Source of the DNA: Lineus longissimus
Taxonomy: Eukaryota > Nemertea > Pilidiophora > Heteronemertea > Lineidae
NCBI RefSeq assembly: GCF_910592395.1
Contig: NC_088310.1
Coordinates: forward strand, 16,871,501 to 16,935,500
DNA length: 64,000 nucleotides
Direction of reading: 5' to 3'
This document shows positions 36,101-44,757 of this stretch, piece by piece (positions within the stretch are counted from its first letter, which is position 1; the number at the start of each line of letters is the position of its first letter). Under the pieces are notes generated by a model that saw only the letters and a list, made by a program, of their open reading frames with translations, searched no databases and was not told the origin of the DNA. The position numbers were made by a program, and so were the translations under genes.

Positions 36101-36105
36101 CAGAC

Positions 36106-36319
36106 TTAAAGGGGGACTATAGGCAGGAGCAGAGGGGCTAATTTAGCCATCTTCAGGTGGCTTATATACACAGTGTAAGGGCCCTAGGTCATGTCAGATT
36201 CAGCACTAATATAGTCCTCGTACAAGCGTGGATCATTTCGACGTACTGAGAGACCCCTATTGGCAACTCCGTGTAACTTTATCTTGCCTGCCTAGCTACT
36301 GCCTATATTGTCCCTTTAA
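36106..36319. mobile_element. TTAA-flanked MITE, family B copy 1
   Basis: It begins TTAAAGGGGGACTATAGGCAG and ends with the inverse CTGCCTATATTGTCCCTTTAA. The same element lies inverted at 50273-50495, sharing CAGGCAAGATAAAGTTACA and GAATCTGACATGACC-type blocks. TTAA at both ends suggests a piggyBac- or Kolobok-type non-autonomous element. Confidence 0.8.
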
Positions 36320-37225
36320 TTGTTATAAACTTGTACTGTCGTCATGTCATGTGAATTCTTATACTCGCACATTTTGTAGTTTTACCAAAAGGAGAAGTTG
36401 AAATTTTTACTCGCCACAAAGAGAAACAGTGTGTTGGAAAAATATGCTAATATTTAATGGAAGAGATTAATTTTGTGTGTTCGTACAAATGTGAGTGGAG
36501 ATGTCAGGAACTCGCGTACAGTGAGACTGTTCTGTTATGTGTTCAAATTTGTCTCTTTGAGAAGTCTAATTCATGACATCTTTTCATGTTCACTTGTAAT
36601 TGTATGATAAATGTATCATACAATCATGCTTCTTGACATAATAATAGTGGTGTCACATTGACGATATAAAAGAGAGTTATTTCGTTATTCTTTACTCTAG
36701 TTATGTGGAAAGAACAGATCAGGTCTCTTCTAAATCACTTGTGAGATAATTGCCTCTGGTCGCCTTCTCCATGAGTTCATTGTGTGCATTTGGTTTGCAA
36801 GCAATTACAGTTCTCCGCACTAACTGGGTTCATTCCAGATATCAGTTGGTAGCTTGCACCCCCCCCCATGACTGGCTTTGTGACTCCAACGTGAGAGTGC
36901 ATCAAAAGCTACTGCCACTTTGATCAGGTCTCTTGCTACACTCCGGACGCAGTGGACCGGCCTCGTCCCTCACCATAAGGAGATCCAATTAGGATGACGC
37001 AATGGACTGCCCAGGGAGTCTAGTCTCTTACAAGCCCACCTTACATTGTAAGTCCAAGTTACAAGGAATCTGCTCTTTGTCCAGGACATGGAAATTGAAC
37101 TAAAGGGATTTGCTATACATGTATGCTGCAAAGGATGTAATACAAGTGTTGTAGTGTATTTATAGCCCCCTCCCGACCCTACAATGGTAGACAAGCATCT
37201 CCTCCATTCTTTTGCATTGTCCATT
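36320..37225. other. Intergenic, no gene seen
   Basis: AT-rich sequence with a short C-run near 36859-36868. No supported feature. Confidence 0.4.
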
Positions 37226-37229
37226 CTTA

Positions 37230-37545
37230 AGTCAAAAGTTAAAGTCTGTTGGGCTGTTGCCCGAGCCGCAAACAGCTCATCCGGCCGGAGCTTATCCCGG
37301 ATTCCGTAGCATTAAGCGACTAGGAGTATTACTCCCCCTGGATAGGATGCTGGTCCATCACAGGTTCACTTCCCAGGCAAGCCTGGTACCCATTTACTCC
37401 TCGGTGGAGAGAAGCAAGTAGGGTTAAGTGCCTTGCCCAAGGACACCAAGATTAAACAGTGTCGAAACATCCGAGTATCGAACCTATGACCTCCTGCTTA
37501 GAAGCTTGGCACTCTAACCACACTGCCACTGCTCCCCCATTCTTA
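37230..37545 (-). mobile_element. tRNA-derived SINE, second family
   Basis: On the minus strand it starts GGGGGAGCAGTGGCAGTGTG with box B-like GGTCATAGGTTCGATACTCG, then a body with CCTTGGGCAAGGCACTTAAC and GCTTCTCTCCACCGAGGAG. The body recurs on the plus strand at 39815-40045. The CTTGGGCAAGGCACTTAACC block is common in SINEs of aquatic animals. Confidence 0.8.
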
Positions 37546-37934
37546 AGGGGAGTTTGATAATTCATGTACGTGGACATGTACAAGACATAGGCTACTTCGA
37601 TACATGAATGCATAAGGCATTCAATTCAGGCATAAGGCATCAGTGCGGTCTCCAGATAGTCGGACACGTATACATCCATGAGCCCAATTCCTTGAATGCT
37701 TCTCAACAGAATGCCATGGAAAGGGAACTTGGCAGATAAAGGTACCCGGTAAACCAGCAAAAAATATGTACTTATCCGAAGAGGAAATGATGTCGGAAAG
37801 AAGCAGAAAAATACTGTTTTGAGGAGCATAATGCCATGCAGTTAACCCTCTCACAATAGAAAAGGACGGTATTGTTTCTATTCAATATGGTCAGATATGT
37901 TGGGAGTTAAACCGATACCTTTATCCACGTTGTA

Positions 37935-38173
37935 TTAGTAATGATTGTTCCTAATGTACACTCCACCTACGTTGTACCAATCATCATAGACCGATCCTGT
38001 GGTGTTTGAGGCGTCCAAATCGTCCAAAGGTAATACAGCCATGCTGGCGGGTTGGTAAACCACCAGGTAGTTCTGTTGGTTACAAATTGCCTTCACGCCA
38101 GGCCCCTCGGGCATTGAGATAGGAGTTTGGAAGTAAGGATTGTCTCGTAAGTCAAAATCTGGCTGGCCCTTTC
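37935..38173 (-). CDS. Possible orphan coding segment (about 75 codons with stop)
   Basis: The minus strand is open from a stop at 38173 down to TAA at 37935-37937, with protein-like content (QPDFDLRDNPYFQTP, then NYLVVYQPASMAVLPL, then VYDDWYNVGGVYI). An exon starting at one of the AG sites near 38155-38165 is possible. No upstream exon was identified. It lies beyond the poly(A) signal of the SPMIP10-like gene on the same strand. It could be a last exon of an alternative transcript, a small gene, or part of a mobile element. I do not recognise the sequence. Confidence 0.3.
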
Positions 38174-38272
38174 GTTAGGGCCCAAAATAAAGAAACTTAG
38201 ATAAATCTTTACAAAATGTAACACACCGCGATCAACAAGAGTAAACACGAACAAGCAGTTTTTTTCAACACT

Positions 38273-38278
38273 TTTATT
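38273..38278 (-). terminator. Poly(A) signal of the SPMIP10-like gene
   Basis: TTTATT on the plus strand is AATAAA on the minus strand. It lies 1.09 kb after the stop codon at 39365, implying a long 3' UTR. It is assigned by position. Confidence 0.4.
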
Positions 38279-39364
38279 TCAACAGTGCTTATAAAATCCA
38301 CATCAATCTTTCACACTTTCGTGCCTTTTTAATAAGTTTCCTTTACCTCTGAAGTATCACTGTCTCTCAAAGTGTTTGTTTTATAGATATTATCAAGAGT
38401 GGCTTACAACTAGTCTTTACTTATTCTTGATATTATGAATCTGAAGCTCCACAAATCGTGCAAAACAATACTAAAATGTGCTAAGAATTAACAAATATAA
38501 TAGTCTTTATCAATTCTTGATAGTGTGAACCAACAAACCACAAACAAATTACGTACATTTACAAGACACTAAAATGGAACAATCTAAAGGTATCACAGTT
38601 AAGCTTATCACAGTTAATACAGAGGTGTAAAAACTTTTCCTTGGTTGTAATATCAAACATGAAAATTCATTCTGCTGGTATTCACACCAGTGTAAATTAG
38701 AGGTAATGACTACTTGAGACCTTTGCCTCCAAGTGAATTTTTTCTAAAACATATTACGCATCAGGTTTTGCCCAACTTTGCAAGTTGAGATCCCAAGTCA
38801 ATTGGTGAATTGCAATACCAGGCCTACCCAGTAAGGAGCTGTTGATTTTTTCAAGCACTCATTCTGAGCACGTGTCTTGAAGTTATCAGTGGAACAACTA
38901 CTCGAGCATAATGAATCTGTAAATGACATGTCCGAGGTCAGACAATCACTGAGAATTGTCTTTCTTCTGTTCACTCATGGCTCTAAAAAAGTATATTTCA
39001 CTTTCTACCAAGCAAGTGTATGGACCTTTACATTAGAATTTTTGCTATTTCACTGACTCAGACCTAAATAGTATCAATTAAGACACTGTAAACTTAATCA
39101 CATTCGGGTGAGTGTATTTGCCAGTCTTTGGTAAGTTGCAGACAAGTTAGCCGTCAACACAATCAAATAACAATTACATCTTAGTAAAAAAGAACAAGTT
39201 GAGAAAATGCCCTACTGGTTCTGGGCAGACCTGATACAGCCATAACACAAGTCAGTACCGTATTCTGAAAAAGTCATCCCTTGTGTTTCATGGTGTAAGC
39301 AAAATATAATCACAGTCCAATCCACAGCCACAGAATCTGAAGCCAAAGAACCATGTTGTGCAGT

Positions 39365-40798
39365 TTATTTGTCATCTCTTCGGTACATCAAAGAGCTCTG
39401 GTATTTCGAAGTTGGATGATGGAAGTTGGGTCGCAGCATCACACTCCTTGGGGGCAACTGGTAGCGAGCATCCACCCTGGTACGGTTTTCTACATTGTAG
39501 GACATCTGTTCTCGTTTCTCCAGATATAAATTTTCATCATGCTCGTGGTGAGGGATTCCTCCTGTTTCTGCATTCTGAAATAAGGTATGAAAGTGATACA
39601 GTGGAACCTCCCTTAGCGGACACCTCTCTATTGAGGACAACCTCTCTATTAAGGACACTAGTTTTGGTCCCAAATTGATTGTTTCCATCAGGAATCCCTT
39701 GCCCAAGCCAACTGGTTCAATTGGTCTTGCTGAGGCTTGAGGTCACTCTATTTCCAATTCAAAAGCAAATTCCTTTGTGCAAGTTTTCACCAAATTTCGA
39801 GCTTTTCTGGGACTTGTTTCCTTGAGCAAGGCACTAAACCCTACTTGCTTCTCTCCACCAAGGAGTAAATGGGTATGAGCTGGCATAGATGGCAAACTAA
39901 AGTCCTCAGCGCTGTAACTGCAGCTCACACCTTTATTACTCCAAGAGCTTGAATCATGAACATAGGCAAATAGCCTGGTGTAATGATGTGGAGCACTTTG
40001 AGCCACTGAAAGCAGTAAGACTTCATAATTATCACTGTAATTATACAATCAGTTGAACTACCTTAATAATGAGATTCCTATTGGCCATATCAGTCTTCCA
40101 TTCCATCACATAGAGTTGAGGGATCACATTGTGAGATCTGGAGTAAGCTGGGTTCCTGAATGTAAAATAAACCTTGATTTGTTAGCACTGGACAACAGCT
40201 GGAAAGGACATCCTGAAGAGAAGGAGGCGTCACATCTGGATACCGGATAATAGAGTCACACAGCAGGATGTGCTGGGACTGGACATACATTGTAAAGGCA
40301 TACTGGTATATGTCACATCTTGAGTGGACGGCAAGTTGTTATGACTGGACAACATCAGTATATACTAGTAGGCCTTGAGATGAAGGATCCCATGAATGTG
40401 GCATCAAAGATTTACGTCACAATTAGTGAGTTCGGGAGGACAATTAGGCAGGGGCAACATTTCACAACATAAGAATGAGACTGCAACGCTTGGCTGAAAG
40501 AAGAGAGTAGATACAGTATGAGAGAACATAATGAGTCACGAGGTCTAAGAGTTGAAGTAAAATTCATCAGCCAAAAATGCTGGACTCATGGGCCACCTTA
40601 GCAGGGATAGCGTCCTGTTTCCAAGGTAACCACCACTGGCAGTGAAGGAAAATCAAGGGATCCTTCCCACACCCTTTCTAATCTTCTCTCGTGTCCATAA
40701 ACCGCATAATAAGTTATCCTGTTGAGCCCTTACCTAACGGTACTGCCAGACTTCTTCATAAAAGTTGTTTCATCGAGTTTATGTCCTGATAAATCCAT
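39365..40798 (-). CDS. SPMIP10-like: SPMIP10/TEX43-like axonemal protein, three exons, complete
   Basis: Minus-strand exons 40798-40734 (ATG), 40155-40062 and 39574-39365 (TAA) join in frame (65+94+210 nt, 122 aa). Splice sites are GTAAGG/TACATTCAG and GTAGTT/TTATTTCAG. The central block VIPQLYVMEWK, then RNLIIKNAE, then GGIP, the NLYLEKRE stretch, and a C-terminal HPTSKYQSSLM match in order what I recall of human TEX43 (SPMIP10: IP-x2-YVM-x-WK, RN, KQAE, GI, HSPLSRYQS). SPMIP10 is a microtubule inner protein of sperm doublets, so a structural axoneme role is inferred. The homology call is from memory and one alignment would settle it. A CAGT-type MITE starts about 25 bp from the exon 3 acceptor. 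Confidence 0.6.
39599..39690. mobile_element. CAGT-type MITE, copy 3, truncated
   Basis: It starts CAGTGGAACCTCCCTTAGCG and continues CTCTATTAAGGACACTAGTT and TTTTGGTCCC. The other end is missing. It lies in intron 2 of the SPMIP10-like gene, next to the exon 3 acceptor. Confidence 0.6.
39815..40045 (+). mobile_element. SINE fragment, same family as 37230
   Basis: CCTTGAGCAAGGCACTAAAC, CTTGCTTCTCTCCACCAAGG and AGTAAATGGGTA match the SINE body at 37230-37545. It ends near GGAGCACTTTGAGCC, the tail motif. The tRNA head is missing, so it is 5'-truncated. Confidence 0.65.
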
Positions 40799-40799
40799 T

Positions 40800-41565
40800 T
40801 TAGCAAAGCACTTTGTATACCAATATTGGAAACAAATAGTTTGGGTGAATAGAAACTATGACCCGATTTGGGACATTTGACGGAAGACCGGTATCTATGG
40901 TTTTCTGTATTCTGTAGTTAGCTGTCTATAGGTTGTGCATCATCTAGTATGAAACTATGTTTCTAAACATTTTTTTGCCATAAATTCTATTCAGCTTGAG
41001 TTGAGGTTGATTAAATCAATATTTTTTTGTGGATGGCCAATTTTTTGAAGTCTTACTTTTCTACCCAGCCAGTGTCATCGCCAGTGTCGCTGAATTTACT
41101 AATTTGTCTTGTTGTAGTGTACAGCAAATCCCATTCTTCTTTTTGTAAAAAATATTGTTTAGCTCATTGCAATTGCACAATGGTTACATTTGAAGGTGGT
41201 ACAAGTTTATTTGTGAGGTAAAGTAAGGGTGTCTCAGCGGTTACATCGGGATAGGTTTCTTAGTTTACCTTCAATGATTATCTGTAACGACGACCACAAC
41301 GTCCAAAAAGTAATGTGTAACCGTTGAGGAATGTGTTTAATTTTCACAATTTTCTTGTTGAATACTACAAATAAAGGCATATATCTGATGTGCATCCAAT
41401 AAACAGGTACAAGAACATTTATATGAGGTTAGAATCATTTGCATCAGTCTCTGAATATACGCTCAAGCGCGTTTTGAAATTGACTTGTCTGAACTGGGAG
41501 AGGTCGAATCGTGTACATGTTGTGTGTATTTGTATGCAATGTATACGAATATGTTATCACGGTAT
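40800..41565. other. Intergenic upstream of the SPMIP10-like gene, no other gene seen
   Basis: This holds the presumed promoter of the minus-strand gene, with no motif I can assign. An AATAAA at about 41369 on the plus strand has no gene to serve. Confidence 0.35.
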
Positions 41566-42129
41566 CAGGCTGTTTCGCTACATTGCCAGTTCGTTACAAG
41601 TCGTTTCGCTACATGTGGCGGTCGTTTCGCTACATGGTAGGTCGTTTCGCTACATGGGTGGAGTCGTTTCGCTACATGATGGGTACGGTCGTTTCGCTAC
41701 ATGGAGGACGTTTCGCTACATGGGTGGAGTCGTTTCGCTACATGGATGTAGGTCGTTTCGCTACATGGATGTAGTCATTATTTTTACTCTATTTTACCCT
41801 ACTATAATTCCCGGTGGTGACTGCCGGTAAAAAAACTTATACGGTTTGATGGCGCGCAAGGGGTTCTTGTCGTCCTGGCCTGGGTTAGGCCACATAAAAA
41901 AAAGAGTTGGTGATCGTCCCGCCCGCCCCTACGAAAAACGCCCGACCCCATTTTTTGTTAAAATCCTAAAAAAGTTGGTATATTGTTCTCTGCTATAGGG
42001 TCAGAATTGCACGATTTATTTCTTTATTTTTATTACTTGCTTAGAAATATCTGTAGGCCATGCACATTTGCCTCTTTTACTTTTTTGAGGGCCCTGAAAA
42101 TGGCCGTATATTAATGCTGCACCAAAGGC

Positions 42130-42669
42130 CTAGCGCCTCCTAAGGATACCGCCCCGGATTTCTCGTGCCAGTCTATGTTGTGCGTCGTCGTTGAGATGCA
42201 CACCATCACTCTTCATCTGCGACTGCCGGTGGATAGACTTAAGTTCGATTAAGTCGATTCTCTTATCTTTTCTCAATAACGCGTTGATCTTGGCGACACA
42301 TTTGTTGCACTTCTCTGGGACTCTGTAGCGACTCTTGCTTGTGTTGAATCTTTCCATAAGCGAAGTTATGCTTGCTCGTGGCCCCTGCTTCTGGCACTTG
42401 CCGACCAGGTTCTTCAGTCGCTTGAAGACTTGTATCGGCTGGGGGCACATAGATAAATCGTTCCCGCCGATCGCAAACAGCACGTGATCATAGCCCCTGA
42501 AGTCAATGTCTTCTTGCAATACGTCATATGCTGTTCGACCACCAATGCCGTCAAAGTGCACGACAGTCGCGCGATTGTCGAAACCTAGGTTGGGGAAGTA
42601 TCTGGCTTGGTACTGCTGAAGGTGCTTGACGTGGCTGGAACCCACAATCAAGACGTGGTATCTGTGCAT
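42130..42669 (-). CDS. Intronless SGNH-hydrolase-like protein (179 aa) inside the foldback element
   Basis: The ORF has the SGNH/GDSL landmarks in order: block I VGSSHVK with nucleophile-like Ser12 (GSS in place of GDS), block II Gly near 43-44 (GIGGRT), block III GGND with Asn70, and block V DGVHL with Asp155 and His158. The family cleaves ester bonds; the substrate here is unknown. At 179 aa it is near the minimum for the fold, and it has no signal peptide. CCAAT (plus-strand CCAATCAG near 42758) lies about 90 bp upstream of the ATG. SGNH domains do occur in some animal transposons, so it may be element-encoded and not a host gene. Confidence 0.7.
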   Translation of the reverse strand: MHRYHVLIVGSSHVKHLQQYQARYFPNLGFDNRATVVHFDGIGGRTAYDVLQEDIDFRGYDHVLFAIGGNDLSMCPQPIQVFKRLKNLVGKCQKQGPRASITSLMERFNTSKSRYRVPEKCNKCVAKINALLRKDKRIDLIELKSIHRQSQMKSDGVHLNDDAQHRLAREIRGGILRRR

Positions 42670-43009
42670 CTTCGAGTTGGTTGTGAACTATTATGGCTCT
42701 TTTGAAAAAAAATCGAGACTAAATACTCAACGGCCCACGCCTACCTACCAGTTATAGCCAATCAGCTTGCACTACACAATGTACTACAAACACAACCTTT
42801 TTTTCTAAGAGTGGTGAGTAACCCCCTTTTTTTATGAGACTGGTGGTGTCACCTCCTCATGGTCAGTCTCGGTAATGCGTTGCTATTATGCACGTAGCTA
42901 ACGACACCGACTTTTCAAGCAACGGGTATAAAATCAAAGCGATTCCTGGAACTTTAACGGCATGGCTTTAATTGCAATGTCCGACTTGTCATAATCGTGT
43001 TGTTGTTAA

Positions 43010-43470
43010 TTAGCCACCATGGAACCCACGTCTCTTTGATGTCTCTTGCTTTTTAAATCCCTGGTGAGGCCAATCCTGGAGTATGGTGGACCGGCGTGGT
43101 CACCCTTACCTTCACCAGGGGGGTCCCCAAACCACTAGGGGACATCAATATATAAGCTCAGATTGTTAATTAGCCACCATGGAACCCACGTCTCTTTGAT
43201 GTCTCTTGCTTTTTAAATCCCTGGTGAGGCCAATCCTGGAGTATGGTGGACCGGCGTGGTCACCCTTACCTTCACCAGGGGGGTCCCCAAACCACTAGGG
43301 GACATCAATATAAGCTCAGATTGTTAACTAGCCACCATGGAACCCACGTCTCTTTGATGTCTCTTGCTTTTTAAATCCCTGGTGAGGCCAATCCTGGAGT
43401 ATGGTGGACCGGCTACCTTCACCAGGGGGGTCCCCAAACCAATAGGGGACATCAATATAAGCTCAGACAT
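43010..43470 (+). repeat. Three tandem ~160-bp units derived from LINE coding sequence
   Basis: Units begin GTTAATTAGCCACCATGGAA near 43005, 43166 and 43324. Each contains a stretch translating to SLVRPILEYGGPAWS, a reverse-transcriptase-downstream motif, followed by TTCACCAGGGGGGTCCCCAA. The third copy lacks about 14 bp after GGACCGG. The units are nearly identical, so triplication is recent. Confidence 0.85.
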
Positions 43471-43640
43471 ACCCGGCCAAGGTCAAACGTCAGGAAAAAT
43501 GCTTTCATGGTAAGGACCGTGAGGGGTTGGAATTCGCTGCCCGGCTGGGTCGTAAATGCCAACAACGCTGTCGCATTCAAGAGAGGCTTGGACAGATTCT
43601 GGGCCCAAAACCCGTAGTGTTTCATAATTAAAACCGCCAG
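43470..43640 (+). pseudogene. LINE protein C-terminal fragment
   Basis: The plus strand reads NAFMVRTVRGWNSLP, then VVNANNAVAFKRGLDRFW before a stop. This is the usual last block of jockey/CR1-type LINE proteins (WNSLP...VV.A...FK..LD.FW). With the triplicated SLVRPILEY unit before it, it shows a LINE 3' end captured in the foldback element. Confidence 0.75.
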
Positions 43641-44199
43641 TATTACTTTTGTAAATAAGTGTGGAGGACTTTGAATTGGTAGACATTTGTTACGTTTTTA
43701 TTTCGTTACCCTATAACAAACTTTTTTTGGAACGAGCAGAACATTTCCGAGTTTTTGTTTCGAACTTTTGTCATGCACCCGCGCACTTAGCCCGTTCAAA
43801 CTGCATGCGGCAAAAATCAAATTTGGTTACTACGCCGTGAATAATGATGATGATGATGATGATGATTACCCGAAGACGAATCTGTAATTGTACTATACTC
43901 GAGCATTTTTTCCCTAAATTCACAACAGATATTTAGCCCGGAGTTTAGCACAAACTTGAAAAAATAATGACTACATCCATGTAGCGAAACGACCTACGAT
44001 GTAGCGAAACGACCTACATCCATGTAGTGAAACGACTCCACCCATGTAGCGAAACGTCCTCCATGTAGCGAAACGACCGTACCCATCATGTAGCGAAACG
44101 ACTCCACCCATGTAGCGAAACGACCTACCATGTAGCGAAACGACCGCCACATGTAGCGAAACGACTTGTAGCGAACTGGCAATGTAGCGAAACGACAGT

Positions 44200-44700
44200 A
44201 CTGTCTAGTGATGGGGCCTAAAGCTATTTAAAGCTATTTAATTTGAAGTTAACATGAAGCCCTTGCACAAAAAGACAGAATATCAATTTGCCTCTGCTGT
44301 GCTGCAGCAAGTCGTCGTCTTGTCTGAGCCGAGGCCGAGGGCGAGGTTGAGCCTCGTGAGTCATCACCTATCCTAGGCCTACCTGGGGGTGGGCCGCAGC
44401 CTGCCTGGGGGGTCATATAAATAGGTTCCAATCTCTCGGTCAAGTCCAAACCCTGGAATATTGCGAATTTTGTAGTATCATGTCTTAACTTGGCTTTACC
44501 CCCTTTATTCTATTACTATACTACGCAGACTGGAGGGGGGGGGGGGGAATGATATGATGGTATCAGATTGTCTCCCTCCATGTCATCATAGGGAATCTCC
44601 TGACTTGTGGGGTTTCAGTACTTAGTCAAGTTAGTACTTCCATTCCTGCTGAACTTTATCGCAAAAAACTACAGAAGAGTTTAATTGTACCTCATTCCAT
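44200..44700. other. Upstream region of the CCDC9-family gene
   Basis: It contains a GC-rich stretch with GAGCCGAGGCCGAGGGCGAGG (about 44328-44347), a TATAAATA near 44416 and a G-run at 44532-44547. An upstream non-coding exon is required because 44706 looks like a splice acceptor (TTTCCAG), but I cannot place it. Confidence 0.35.
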
Positions 44701-44757
44701 TTCCAGGTGTCTTCTTTATTATTTGATTCGTCAGAAGCAAGACTGCAACCGCCCGGC

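Larger units (their letters stand above)
41572..44194. mobile_element. 2.6-kb foldback element with tandem-repeat arms and cargo
   Basis: The left arm (41572-41775) and right arm (43970-44194) are inverted, near-identical arrays of TTTCGCTACATGG-type units separated by short linkers in the same order (GTGGCGG, GTAGG, GGTGGAGT, GATGGGTACGG, AGGA and so on). The right arm has one extra unit and one T/C change. Inside are an SGNH-like ORF (42130-42669, minus) and a triplicated LINE fragment (43010-43640). No transposase was seen. High arm identity points to recent insertion or ongoing gene conversion. The target-site duplication is unclear. Confidence 0.75.

Noticed and set aside
41511-44182. 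Proteins of the SFRYMWR type at 41.5 and 44.1 kb
   Set aside because: They are translations of the tandem TTTCGCTACATGG arms, mirror images of each other.
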